A program made the translations under genes and the position numbers. A stretch of 64,000 nt of DNA from Bacteroidota bacterium (lineage in GTDB: Bacteria > Bacteroidota > Bacteroidia > Palsa-965): contig JADBYT010000015.1 in assembly GCA_020402865.1 (NCBI GenBank), positions 270,694-334,693 of the forward strand. Direction: 5' to 3'. Of this stretch, positions 18,591 through 26,824 are shown one piece after another (the stretch's first letter is position 1; the number at the start of each line of letters is the position of its first letter). Under the pieces are notes generated by a model. The model made no database searches. It saw only the letters and a list, made by a program, of their open reading frames with translations, and was not told where the DNA came from.

Positions 18591-19234
18591 TTATAGCCAT
18601 CGCTCAGAATTACACTCACACCAAGAGAAAAAGAACTGCGCCTGTTCTGCAAGCGGAAGTAACTGGCTGAAGTGCTTACAAAATCAATATCCCCTTTTGT
18701 AAAATACATATTATACCGGGCTACAAACATGGCTTTATTTACCCGTAAATGCACTCCGGCCACACCGCCAAACCAAAGCCAGCGCGTTCCGTCTTTTTCA
18801 CTGTAACCTGATAATCCGGTGTGGTTAATAATGCACATGGTTGGACCAGCCTGCACACTGATAATATTACGTTTGTCGGCAATTCCGGGAACTAAACGGA
18901 AGTCAAACATCAGCTGTGAAAAATCAGCGTCATAGCTATTGAACTGGAAAGCTGTTTTGTTGTACGCAACGCCCAGTTCAGAGGATAGTGTGAATCCATT
19001 GCTGAATCTTAGTGTGGTAAATTCACTCACACCAACGTTTAGTTGTTTCGAAAACATTTTCGGACGGATAAACGTGCCGGTTTCAGAACCGTTAGCCGCG
19101 TCGTAAAATGTAAGTACCGGATTGTCGAGCCGACGGTGAAAATCTAAACGGGCTCCGCTGTAGGTTTGTGCTTTTCCCTCGGTAAACAGGCACACTACAG
19201 CAAGGCAGACAGCGAGTCTGATTGCAGTTTTCAT
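18587..19234 (-). CDS. Outer-membrane beta-barrel protein, unknown role
   Basis: The 215-residue protein has a signal peptide (about residues 1-22, ending G-K-A-Q) and alternating hydrophobic/polar strands typical of small outer-membrane barrels (porin-family/OMP_b-brl type). Examples are T-L-R-F-S-N-G-F-T-L-S-S-E-L-G-V-A-Y and the strand-like C-terminus F-S-L-G-V-S-V-I-L. No specific family motif is recognised. It converges on tamB with a 4-nt stop overlap and has no separate terminator there. Confidence 0.75.
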   Translation of the reverse strand: MKTAIRLAVCLAVVCLFTEGKAQTYSGARLDFHRRLDNPVLTFYDAANGSETGTFIRPKMFSKQLNVGVSEFTTLRFSNGFTLSSELGVAYNKTAFQFNSYDADFSQLMFDFRLVPGIADKRNIISVQAGPTMCIINHTGLSGYSEKDGTRWLWFGGVAGVHLRVNKAMFVARYNMYFTKGDIDFVSTSASYFRLQNRRSSFSLGVSVILSDGYN

Positions 19235-19342
19235 AGTGGTTTTTTATAAAGTTGGCGTGTGCCAGAGGGAAGCTCAAAACTAAATAAATTGTTTTATCTA
19301 AACAAAGCCACTAAACAATTCAGATATACCGGCTGTAAACGA

Positions 19343-19373
19343 AAAACCGGCCGGTTGTGTGCCGGCCGGTTTT
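19343..19373 (-). terminator. Terminator of yidC
   Basis: A perfect 12-bp GC-rich stem (19343-19354 with 19362-19373) has a 7-nt loop and, read on the minus strand, ends in a T-run. It lies 16 nt after the yidC stop. Confidence 0.88.
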
Positions 19374-19388
19374 GGGTGTGATGCTGAA

Positions 19389-21317
19389 TTATTTCTTTTT
19401 ATTGTTGTTGCCTTGCTGAATCTGCTTGGCCCGTTCGCGCTGGGCTGCTTCAAGGCGTTGCATGAGGCCCGATTTCTTGACCGGTTTTTTCTTGTTCTCC
19501 TCAATTTTTGCCCGTATAGCTCCTTCATCCACAAACCTGCGCATCAGGAACATTTGCAGGAAGGTAATCATGTTGCTCAGGAAGTAGTAATAGCTGAGCG
19601 CCGCTGAGGCCGAGTTGAGGAAGCCGAGGAACATAACCGGCATGAGGTACATAAGCCATTTCATGCCCGGAAGCTGATTGCCGGTTGACAGCATCTGCTG
19701 GTTCATCCAGGTATAGAGCAGGGTAGAAGCGGTCATTAAAATGGCAAACAGGCTCACGTGATCGCCATAGAACGGAACTTTGAATCCGAAATCAAAAATC
19801 GAATCATAAGTTGAAAGGTCTTCGGCCCAGAGGAATTCCGACTGGCGGAGTTCAAATACGGTGGGAAAGAAACGGAGCAGTGCAAAGAGAATGGGCAGTT
19901 GCAGCAGCAGCGGAATGCAGCCTGCCATGGGATTTACTCCGGCCTTGCGGTAGAGTGCCATGGTTTCCTGCTGCTTTTTCATCGGGTCGCCGTCTTTGAA
20001 TTTCTCGTTGATTTCGTCAATCTCAGGCTTCAGCACACGCATTTTGGCTGAGGAGAGGAACGATTTGTAAGCAATCGGGAAAAGCACCAGCTTTACAATA
20101 ATGGTAAGCAGCAGAATAATGATTCCGTAGTTGCTGCTCAGCCCCGAAAGCCAGCCGAAAATGGGCATAATGGCGTATTTGTTGAGCCAGCCAAACAGGC
20201 TGAAGCCAAGATCAACCTGTTTTTCGAGGCCGAGGTTGTACGACTTGAGTGCTTTGTAATTGGTGGTGCCGAAGTAGAACTTCATGGGGAATGAAGTGCT
20301 GCCGTTTTCGGCAATGGGAATGGGGGTTTCCACCGCCATACCTTTTACATAGCCTTCGGCATTTTCGGCCGGTACGCTGATGCCGAATGTAGAACCGCTT
20401 GAAAAACGCGAATCGGCAATGAGGACAGAGGTGAAGTACTGCTGTTTGAAAGCCACCCATTTCAAATCGCCGGTGGGTGTTTGTATTTCGCTTTCGGCCA
20501 TGCTCAGGTTCTCCACATCCTTATCGCCATCAATCTGATAGTAGAGTGAAGAAACCTGCTTCTGGTTATCAATGTTCTTTTCCTGCGAAGGTGTGTGCAT
20601 GGCCCAGGTAAGCATTACATCTTTCTGGTCTTTGCCCATCATTTTACCCGCATTCATTACGTTAACCGTGCAGTTAACCAGATCACTGTTGCCTGCAAGC
20701 GAGTATTTGTATTCAATATAGGTATCGGGGCTGCCATCGGCGGTGAGGCGGAAGGATACTGATTTTGAGTCTTTGCCGCTCACGCTGAAATTGCTTCCGC
20801 TGGCGGTGAAGTAAAGCGAATCGGTGGTTACACGGCGGCGGTTGTTATCGAAAAAGTTCAGGCCGAAACGTGTGGAATCGTTCGTAAACAAACGCAGGTG
20901 ATCTGCTGATTTGTTTTGCTTCTGTTTGTAAGTCTGGTAGCCTTTCAGTTCAACCGAGCCGATGCGTCCGCCTTTGGGATAAATGAACACGCGCATTTTC
21001 TCGTTTTCAATTACCACCGGTTTGTTGTCGCCTTTGGCAGCTCCGCTGAACATGCCCCAGCGCTGCATTTCCTGCACCTGCCTGAGCGAGTCGGCATTTA
21101 GCGTGGTATCGGCAACCACCAGTTTTTTGAGGCTGTCGTTTACGCGTGCGGCCTTTTTATCGGCTTCGGCCTTTTTGGCTGCTTCCACGCGGGCTACCGA
21201 GTCGTTGAACTTTTTCTTTAATTCGGCTTCCTTCTGATTTTGGGAGCTGGTCCAGGTCATCCACGCAGTAAGAATTACCGCAATAATGCCAAAGCCGATA
21301 AGTGATTTACGATCCAT
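19389..21317 (-). CDS. yidC: Membrane protein insertase YidC
   Basis: YidC inserts and folds inner-membrane proteins with or without SecYEG. The 642-residue protein has an N-terminal membrane segment (residues 5-20), a charged linker of K/A/E repeats (about 30-65), a large periplasmic beta domain (about 95-370) and the conserved C-terminal helices with Y-G-I-I-I-L-L-L-T-I-I-V-K, M-R-V-L-K-P-E-I and the N-P-M-A-G-C-I-P-L-L-L-Q-L-P segment. The lysine-rich tail is typical and may contact the ribosome. No rpmH, rnpA or oriC signal is nearby, as expected in Bacteroidota. It is transcribed alone between two terminators. Confidence 0.97.
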   Translation of the reverse strand: MDRKSLIGFGIIAVILTAWMTWTSSQNQKEAELKKKFNDSVARVEAAKKAEADKKAARVNDSLKKLVVADTTLNADSLRQVQEMQRWGMFSGAAKGDNKPVVIENEKMRVFIYPKGGRIGSVELKGYQTYKQKQNKSADHLRLFTNDSTRFGLNFFDNNRRRVTTDSLYFTASGSNFSVSGKDSKSVSFRLTADGSPDTYIEYKYSLAGNSDLVNCTVNVMNAGKMMGKDQKDVMLTWAMHTPSQEKNIDNQKQVSSLYYQIDGDKDVENLSMAESEIQTPTGDLKWVAFKQQYFTSVLIADSRFSSGSTFGISVPAENAEGYVKGMAVETPIPIAENGSTSFPMKFYFGTTNYKALKSYNLGLEKQVDLGFSLFGWLNKYAIMPIFGWLSGLSSNYGIIILLLTIIVKLVLFPIAYKSFLSSAKMRVLKPEIDEINEKFKDGDPMKKQQETMALYRKAGVNPMAGCIPLLLQLPILFALLRFFPTVFELRQSEFLWAEDLSTYDSIFDFGFKVPFYGDHVSLFAILMTASTLLYTWMNQQMLSTGNQLPGMKWLMYLMPVMFLGFLNSASAALSYYYFLSNMITFLQMFLMRRFVDEGAIRAKIEENKKKPVKKSGLMQRLEAAQRERAKQIQQGNNNKKK

Positions 21318-21352
21318 TGAATAGAATTAAGTATGCCGCTTATTGCAGCCCG

Positions 21353-21360
21353 CAAAAATA
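21353..21360 (-). promoter_or_regulatory. -7 box TATTTTTG for yidC
   Basis: An exact TAnnTTTG on the minus strand lies between the preceding gene's terminator and the yidC ATG (21317), giving a leader of about 30 nt. No clear -33 TTTG was found. Confidence 0.5.
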
Positions 21361-21388
21361 CAGAAAATCGGCAGTGCGGCGACAAAAA

Positions 21389-21419
21389 AAGCCCCGGCAA
21401 AACCATTTTGCCGGGGCTT
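21389..21419 (-). terminator. Terminator of the M13 peptidase gene
   Basis: A perfect 14-bp stem (21389-21402 with 21406-21419) with a 3-nt loop, followed on the minus strand by a T-run, lies 20 nt after the stop. Confidence 0.9.
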
Positions 21420-21438
21420 ATGTTAAGAAGTCCTGAAA

Positions 21439-23469
21439 TTACCAGATTTCGGCGCGTTCCTCAGGTTTGCGATACATTTTATCGGCGGCTTTTACACCAA
21501 ATGCATCGTAAAACTCCTTCATGTTTGAAAGCGGCCCGATTACGCGGAAACGCTGCGGTGCATGCGGATCGGTTTTTACCATGTTCATCAACGCTTTCGG
21601 GCGCATGCTTCCGCGCCAGGCCTGTGCCCATGAAATAAAGAAACGCTGCGCACCGGTAAAACCGTCGATCTTGGCCGGCGTTTTACCTTTCAGCGAACGC
21701 TGATAGGCCGCATACGAAATGGTAAGACCGCCCAAATCAGCAATGTTTTCGCCAAGTGTAAGCTGTCCGTTTACAGTAAGCTTCAATGAGTCGATAGCTA
21801 CAAAACTGTTGAACTGATCGATCAGCACTTTAGCGCGGATTTCAAACGCCTTGCGGTCGTCGGCTGTCCACCAGTCGCGCAGGTTGCCTTCCGAGTCATA
21901 TTTCGAACCTTCGTCATCAAAACCATGTGTAAGCTCGTGACCAATTACAGCGCCCATTGCACCGTAGTTCACGGCATCATCCGCATCCGGATCGAAGAAC
22001 GGGGCCTGCATAATGGCCGCAGGGAATACGATTTCGTTAAATGCCGGATTGTAGTAGGCATTAATGGTCGCAGGTGTCATGCCCCACTCGGTTTTGTCAA
22101 CCGGCTGGTTAATGCGCGAGAGGAGATACTTTGCATCAAATTTATTTGAGTTCAGGTAGTTGCGCACATACGATTCACGGGTTACATCAAGTCCGCTGTA
22201 ATCGCGCCATTTGTCGGGGTAGCCGAGCTTGCGCATAATGGTACTGAGTTTTTTCAGTGCCTCGCCTTTGGTTTGTTCGCTCATCCACGGGCGTGTTTTG
22301 ATACGTTCCTTGTAGGCTTCGGTGAGGTTGTCAACCATTTCGTTTACACGGTCGCGGGCTTGTGAGCTGAAGTTTTTCTCGACATAAATTTTACCCATTG
22401 CTTCGCCCAGCGCCCCTTCGGTAGAGGCAAGCACACGTTTCCAGCGGGGCTGTAAACGACGCTGGCCGCTCATCATGGTGCCATAAAATTTGAAGTGCTC
22501 GTTTACCACATCGCTGTGCAGTTTACCGGCTACAGAGTGCACAAGCTGCCAACGGAAATAGGCGCGCCAGGCTTCAATCGGTTCGCTGTCCATCAGGGCA
22601 TTGAAACCTTTCATAAAATCAGGCTGCATCACAATCATATCGCCGGGCGAGGGTGTGCCCATTTTCTCGAAATATTGCGCAAAATTGAAATTCGGACAAA
22701 GGTCATTCAGCTCGGCCTGTGTCATTTTGTTGTACAGTTTATCAGGATCGCGCTGCTCCACGGCTGTCATCGACTTTTCAGCCAGTTTTGATTCGAGGGC
22801 GAAAACCATTTCGGCGTTTTCCTGCGCCATTTTTTTATCATCGCCCATGAGTGCGAACATGGCATTTATGTGTGCTTTGTAAGCATCAGCCAGTTCCTTC
22901 ATTTCAGGAGCCGAATAATAATCACGGTCGGGCAGCCCAAGACCAGACTGTGAGAGGTAAGGTGCATTCTGGTTGCTGTTTTTCTGATCGGCCATTACAA
23001 AATAGCCAAAGCCGGCGCCCACCTGCAGCAGGTGCATTTCGGCCATGAGATCGGTAATGCCTTTTTTATCTTTCAGCGCATCAATCATTGCCAATTCAGG
23101 CTTGAGCGGCGAAAAGCCCATTTTTTCCACCTGCACAGAGTCCATGCCCGAAGCATAAAAATCGCCGATGCGCTGCATGTCTGTTCCGGGCTTGGGCTGA
23201 CTGGCGGCGGCTCCTTCGCAGATATCACGCAGTGCCTTCTGGCTGCGCTCATTCAGTACGTTGAAATTGCCCCAGCGTACTTCAGTGGCCGGAATCGGGT
23301 TGCTGCGAATCCATAAACCGTTTACATACTCGAAAAAGTCGTCTTGCGGACGTACCCGTTTATCAAGCAATTGCGGATCAATAGCTTTGTTTACAGACAC
23401 AGTCATGGCCAGCGCCAGAATACCGGCACCTGCCAGCGGCATCAAACTGCGAGAAAGAATTTTGCTCAT
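21439..23469 (-). CDS. M13 family metallopeptidase (neprilysin/PepO-like), exported
   Basis: This zinc endopeptidase has the M13 core G-H-E-L-T-H-G-F-D-D-E-G (HExTH) and the third ligand in E-N-I-A-D-L-G-G, plus the N-A-Y-Y-N-P segment just upstream. The protein is 676 residues, the usual M13 length. Start 23469 (M-S-K-I-L-S-R-S) gives a good export signal of about 25 residues; the frame is open seven codons upstream. M13 enzymes cleave oligopeptides of limited size, here in the periplasm or at the cell surface. It is a single-gene transcript with its own strong terminator. Confidence 0.95.
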   Translation of the reverse strand: MSKILSRSLMPLAGAGILALAMTVSVNKAIDPQLLDKRVRPQDDFFEYVNGLWIRSNPIPATEVRWGNFNVLNERSQKALRDICEGAAASQPKPGTDMQRIGDFYASGMDSVQVEKMGFSPLKPELAMIDALKDKKGITDLMAEMHLLQVGAGFGYFVMADQKNSNQNAPYLSQSGLGLPDRDYYSAPEMKELADAYKAHINAMFALMGDDKKMAQENAEMVFALESKLAEKSMTAVEQRDPDKLYNKMTQAELNDLCPNFNFAQYFEKMGTPSPGDMIVMQPDFMKGFNALMDSEPIEAWRAYFRWQLVHSVAGKLHSDVVNEHFKFYGTMMSGQRRLQPRWKRVLASTEGALGEAMGKIYVEKNFSSQARDRVNEMVDNLTEAYKERIKTRPWMSEQTKGEALKKLSTIMRKLGYPDKWRDYSGLDVTRESYVRNYLNSNKFDAKYLLSRINQPVDKTEWGMTPATINAYYNPAFNEIVFPAAIMQAPFFDPDADDAVNYGAMGAVIGHELTHGFDDEGSKYDSEGNLRDWWTADDRKAFEIRAKVLIDQFNSFVAIDSLKLTVNGQLTLGENIADLGGLTISYAAYQRSLKGKTPAKIDGFTGAQRFFISWAQAWRGSMRPKALMNMVKTDPHAPQRFRVIGPLSNMKEFYDAFGVKAADKMYRKPEERAEIW

Positions 23470-23489
23470 AGTGGTTAAAAATAGAAGCA

Positions 23490-23497
23490 CGAAGCTA
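23490..23497 (-). promoter_or_regulatory. -7 box variant TAGCTTCG for the M13 peptidase gene
   Basis: On the minus strand TAGCTTCG (TAnnTTYG) lies 20 nt before the ATG at 23469. It has the same TTCG variant as the ECF-sigma promoter at 51698-51729. Confidence 0.35.
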
Positions 23498-23574
23498 CAA
23501 AAACCGCTTCGTATGATAATTATAAGTGGGGTAAACGGTTGTGGGCTGGTGTAAACGGTTTCCTCAGATCAGTT

Positions 23575-24459
23575 TCAGCAGGGATAAATTTCGGCCAGCA
23601 TGCAGCGTGCGCTGCCTCCGCCGGTTTGTTCAATGGTGCGGATATCGGGAGTAAGGGGTGTGGCCACTTTTGCAAGTTGTTCCTGTTGTGCAGGAGAAAG
23701 CGCCATCCAGCCGGTTTTAGAAATTACCACAAAGTCTTTACCTGCACGGTTTTTCACAAAAAGTGCATTGCCGGCAAATGCGGTCACCTGTTCATGGGTA
23801 ATGCGAAGAAGCTGCCTGCCGGTTTTTTGAAGCATACGTTCCACAGTTGTTTTATCGGCCGCATCGGCAGTGGCATCGGTGCAGATAATGGCCAGTGCAG
23901 GGTGCAATGCCATAATTACATTGGTATGATATACCGGACGATTGTTTGCATCAACGGCTTTAAACACCACAGGAAGCAGGCACAGTTTCTCGCATAGTTC
24001 AATCAGCACATCGGCATGTGTGCGGCTCGAAAACGAGGCCCAGGCCAGGCCGTTGGCAAAATCAAACAGCACACTTCCGGTTCCTTCCAGATAACGGCCT
24101 GCGCGTTCGTGTGTGGTTAAGTTGTAAACGGTGTGGTACTTAAAATCAGTCTGCAACCAGCTAATGATATCATGCCTACGTTCGGCGCGGCGGTTGGGGG
24201 CTTCCATCGGATAAAGCGCCAGCGAGCCGTTTGGGTGCGTGGAGAACCAGTTGTTGGGGAAAATAGCGTCAGGACGGATTGCGGAGGTATCATCATGCCA
24301 CACCTTTACCGGAATATCGTGCTGTTGCAGCAAGGCCACAAAAGCATCAAACTCTGCCAGTGCCTGTTGCTGTACATTTGCCGTGGCTGCTGCTGCCTGC
24401 TGGTAATGGTTGCTGGCAGCGGTTTCGGTGTTGAATCCAAAACTTGCCGGCCGGACCAT
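23575..24459 (-). CDS. ctlX: CtlX-type citrulline/arginine hydrolase (amidinotransferase superfamily)
   Basis: The protein (294 residues) opens with M-V-R-P-A-S-F-G-F-N-T-E-T-A and contains D-A-I-F-P-N-N-W-F-S-T-H and a C-terminal G-G-G-S-A-R-C-M. These are hallmarks of CtlX, a pentein-fold enzyme of the amidinotransferase superfamily linked to citrulline use. The Cys of G-G-G-S-A-R-C is the expected nucleophile and Y-H-T-N supplies a candidate catalytic His. ATG 24459 is chosen over an upstream in-frame start since the conserved family begins at M-V-R-P. Together with the arginine decarboxylase group 15 kb away it points to active arginine or citrulline turnover. Whether the substrate is citrulline or another guanidino compound cannot be read from sequence. 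Confidence 0.82.
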   Translation of the reverse strand: MVRPASFGFNTETAASNHYQQAAAATANVQQQALAEFDAFVALLQQHDIPVKVWHDDTSAIRPDAIFPNNWFSTHPNGSLALYPMEAPNRRAERRHDIISWLQTDFKYHTVYNLTTHERAGRYLEGTGSVLFDFANGLAWASFSSRTHADVLIELCEKLCLLPVVFKAVDANNRPVYHTNVIMALHPALAIICTDATADAADKTTVERMLQKTGRQLLRITHEQVTAFAGNALFVKNRAGKDFVVISKTGWMALSPAQQEQLAKVATPLTPDIRTIEQTGGGSARCMLAEIYPC

Positions 24460-24490
24460 GAATAAAGTTGGAATTCCCCTTTCCACGCCG

Positions 24491-24516
24491 CAAAAGTAGG
24501 AAGCAAACCAATGCAA
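24491..24516 (-). promoter_or_regulatory. Promoter of ctlX
   Basis: On the minus strand TTG (24516-24514), 15 nt, then TACTTTTG (24498-24491), 32 nt before the ATG. The -7 box is an exact match. Confidence 0.45.
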
Positions 24517-24603
24517 CGTGTGAATTGAGTGTTTTCTTTCATTACTTTTAAATAACTAACCCGGTGTGTGAAGGCAAATACACACATTCAAAAAATCAAA
24601 CAC

Positions 24604-25164
24604 ATGAAAAAATTTTTACTCCTCTTCGCCTTGTCGATTTGCAGCTTCCTGCATAGTCAAACAATTACTACTTATTATATTATTCCGCCGGTTTCGGGCT
24701 GCGACGGGGTTTGGGCAATTGATGCCAATCAGGTATTATGCGGACAGACGTATATTTTTACACCCACATTGTGTGCCTCTTTTTCCGGGCAGGTAGCTGA
24801 TACCATGTATCTTGCACTTTGCTCACAGCCGTGCTCGCTTATGGTAATGGGCCCTAACGGCCCTTGCGGATTTTGCGGCACACCGCTTACCACCGGACAG
24901 CAGGAAGCTCCTTCACCTGTATTTACAACCTATCCCAATCCGGCTACTGCGCAAAGCGGTTATACCATTGTTACATCGGGACCGGCGCAGGAAGTGAAGG
25001 CTGAAATTATTTCGCTGGCGGGACAAACCGTAGCCACTTTTACAGAATCAGCTCTAACAGGCAAAGTGGTGTTAGACACTTCGCAGCTGGCTACAGGCAC
25101 TTACCTTGTGCGAATTGCAGTTGATAATGCGCCGCCGGTGTTGCAGAAAATGGTTTTGCTGTAA
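24604..25164 (+). CDS. Small secreted protein with T9SS type A sorting domain
   Basis: The 186-residue protein has a signal peptide (residues 1-19) and a Cys-rich N-terminal region (about residues 30-105) that matches no family I know, including C-G-F-C-G-T. The C-terminal 80 residues are a T9SS type A sorting domain (Y-P-N-P-A ... G-T-Y-L-V-R-I ... K-M-V-L). The paired cysteines suggest a disulfide-stabilised extracellular mini-domain. ATG 24604 is chosen for the signal peptide over an in-frame start at 24568. Confidence 0.78.
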   Translation: MKKFLLLFALSICSFLHSQTITTYYIIPPVSGCDGVWAIDANQVLCGQTYIFTPTLCASFSGQVADTMYLALCSQPCSLMVMGPNGPCGFCGTPLTTGQQEAPSPVFTTYPNPATAQSGYTIVTSGPAQEVKAEIISLAGQTVATFTESALTGKVVLDTSQLATGTYLVRIAVDNAPPVLQKMVLL

Positions 25165-25190
25165 AACCGTGCAAACTCATGCCGCTTTTC

Positions 25191-25198
25191 TAACTTCG
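25191..25198 (+). promoter_or_regulatory. -7 box variant TAACTTCG abutting the dipeptidase start
   Basis: TAACTTCG (TAnnTTYG) ends 4 nt before the ATG at 25203. If used, transcription would begin at or within a base or two of the start codon. Confidence 0.35.
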
Positions 25199-25202
25199 CG
25201 GT

Positions 25203-25994
25203 ATGTTCAGGCTTGCCCCGTGGTGCTTTCTTTTATTTGCTGCTGCATGCAGCGAAAATGCGCCGCCACAACAGCCTGTCAATTCCGGGCGCATCATTAC
25301 ACCCGATACGCTTGTGCAAATTGATACACCGGTTGTATCTGACAGCAGCCTGATAATTTCCCGCATTTCGGCAGAGCGCGACAGTCTTGCATCGTTGCCT
25401 TTGCTTAGTGCCGGGCTGGTTAACATTCAGCAAATTGCGCCCGAAGTTCTGGTTGAATTGAAGTATTCTACCACCGACAATTTCCTCGGCTTCGATGTAT
25501 ATGGCGATTTGAACACGGCCTTTCTTCAGCCCGATGTGGCCGCCAAGCTGGCCGCCGCGCAAAAAGCACTTGCTCAATTGCATCCCGGCTACAGGCTGCT
25601 GGTGTACGATGCGGCACGACCGCTTGGCATACAGCAAAAAATGTGGGATACCCTGCGCCACCGCCCGCTCGACCGCTCAAAATATGTATCCAATCCGGCC
25701 AATGGCGGCTCATTGCACAACTACGGCGCAGCGGTAGATCTTACCATCGCCGACAGCCTCGGCCTTCCGCTCGACATGGGCAGTCCGTATGATTTTTTCG
25801 GCATTGAGTCGCATCCTGCACATGAGGCCGAGCTGCTGGCCGCCGGCAAACTCACCGAAGCACAAATTGAAAACCGTAAACTTCTGCGCCGTGTAATGCG
25901 CAGTGCCGGATTTTTTGGAATTACATCGGAATGGTGGCACTTTAATTCGTGCACACGTGCAGTGGCGCAGGAAAAGTATGTTTTATTGTGGTAA
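25203..25994 (+). CDS. D-alanyl-D-alanine dipeptidase, VanX/DdpX-like lipoprotein (M15D)
   Basis: The protein (263 residues) has a lipoprotein signal with Cys at residue 16 (F-A-A-A-C-S). The zinc ligands of M15D enzymes are visible as S-L-H-N-Y-G-A-A-V-D (His and Asp) and E-W-W-H-F (Glu base and His), with R-P-L-G just ahead. VanX-type enzymes hydrolyse D-Ala-D-Ala; chromosomal copies usually recycle the dipeptide instead of giving glycopeptide resistance. No vanH, vanA or vanRS is nearby, and the lipoprotein location suggests periplasmic peptidoglycan turnover. Confidence 0.88.
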   Translation: MFRLAPWCFLLFAAACSENAPPQQPVNSGRIITPDTLVQIDTPVVSDSSLIISRISAERDSLASLPLLSAGLVNIQQIAPEVLVELKYSTTDNFLGFDVYGDLNTAFLQPDVAAKLAAAQKALAQLHPGYRLLVYDAARPLGIQQKMWDTLRHRPLDRSKYVSNPANGGSLHNYGAAVDLTIADSLGLPLDMGSPYDFFGIESHPAHEAELLAAGKLTEAQIENRKLLRRVMRSAGFFGITSEWWHFNSCTRAVAQEKYVLLW

Positions 25995-26000
25995 AGGGGC

Positions 26001-26192
26001 TTAGGATTGCTCACGTTTTAATGCTTCTCTTCTTTCTACTTCTTCCGGAGTGAGGTACACAATTTTATCATCTTCCAAAACTACTAGTACAGACTTCTTT
26101 TGCTTTTTATATTCGATCAATCTTTGATAGACTAGATCAAAGCCTGCCATAATTTTATCTTTAAATGCAATCTGCTCTTCAATAGTGGCCAT
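26001..26192 (-). CDS. Small partner of the zeta-toxin protein, possible antitoxin
   Basis: The 63-residue protein starts M-A-T-I-E-E-Q-I and ends in a charged E-E-V-E-R-R-E-A-L-K-R-E tail. It is coded immediately after and in 14-nt overlap with the zeta-like gene, in the same AT-rich patch. A short charged protein overlapping a kinase-type toxin gene is typical of toxin-antitoxin or toxin-helper pairs, but the usual epsilon antitoxin precedes zeta. No fold is recognised, so the antitoxin role is inferred from position only. The ATG at 26192 is preferred; the frame is open to 26234 inside the upstream gene. Confidence 0.65.
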   Translation of the reverse strand: MATIEEQIAFKDKIMAGFDLVYQRLIEYKKQKKSVLVVLEDDKIVYLTPEEVERREALKREQS

Positions 26193-26763
26193 GATAAGAT
26201 TTAAATTTTGAGAATTTTTTATGATTGACAACAATTATTTTCTGACTTGTTAATTTACAAGCAATTAACTCACTTTCCCAGTTTGAGTTATCTAAGATAA
26301 GTGCGCTATCAACAATAGGCAAATATAATTCAAAAAGATTATTAATTCCATGAATATAACGCCTTTCAATTACGTGAGGTTCAATATTATGACCTCCCTC
26401 TGATACTCTGATTTTTACTCGCTCTTTTGCCAATTCTATATCCGACAACCAGAAAAAGAGTAATGTTATAGCATATCCCTTATCTCTAGCAATCCGAATT
26501 TTTTTTTGGTAAATCCTTGTCGCTAATGTGGTTTCAAAGGCAAAACTCTCACCGCTATTCAGCAAGTCATTAATTCTGTTCAACATTATTCGCCCGGATT
26601 CGAATGATGCCTTTTCGGGCTGAAAGGGTGATAATCCTCTTGCAATTTCGTCGGCATTGACAAACTCCCTGCATTTAATAATTTCTGGGAGAATAGTAAA
26701 TGAAGCTGTGGTTTTCCCTGCACCGTTACATCCGGCAATGATATATAGGTTCTTATTTTGCAT
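26179..26763 (-). CDS. Zeta-toxin-like P-loop kinase
   Basis: The 194-residue protein has a P-loop A-G-C-N-G-A-G-K-T-T at residues 10-19, N-A-D-E-I-A-R-G-L-S-P (about 36-46) and the F-A-F-E-T-T-L-A segment (about 74-81), all shared with zeta-toxin family kinases. Epsilon/zeta toxins phosphorylate UDP-N-acetylglucosamine; relatives outside plasmid systems may act on other small molecules. It is AT-rich compared with its surroundings, begins 27 nt from a 12-bp palindrome and overlaps a small downstream gene, so it looks like a transferred two-gene cassette. The real substrate and toxicity are not known. Confidence 0.82.
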   Translation of the reverse strand: MQNKNLYIIAGCNGAGKTTASFTILPEIIKCREFVNADEIARGLSPFQPEKASFESGRIMLNRINDLLNSGESFAFETTLATRIYQKKIRIARDKGYAITLLFFWLSDIELAKERVKIRVSEGGHNIEPHVIERRYIHGINNLFELYLPIVDSALILDNSNWESELIACKLTSQKIIVVNHKKFSKFKSYHGHY

Positions 26764-26789
26764 TGATATAAAATCAGAGCGAAGAACTA

Positions 26790-26801
26790 TTACAATTGTA
26801 A
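26790..26801. promoter_or_regulatory. Perfect 12-bp palindrome upstream of the zeta-like gene
   Basis: TTACAATTGTAA lies 27 nt ahead of the start at 26763, and the same site on the minus strand contains TACAATTG, one mismatch from the -7 box. A repressor site overlapping a promoter would suit an autoregulated cassette. Confidence 0.35.
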
Positions 26802-26824
26802 CACACTAAATAAAATTTATCCTC

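Noticed and set aside
25203..25994. Vancomycin resistance locus
   Set aside because: Only the VanX-like dipeptidase is present; no vanA, vanH or regulator genes, and it is a lipoprotein.
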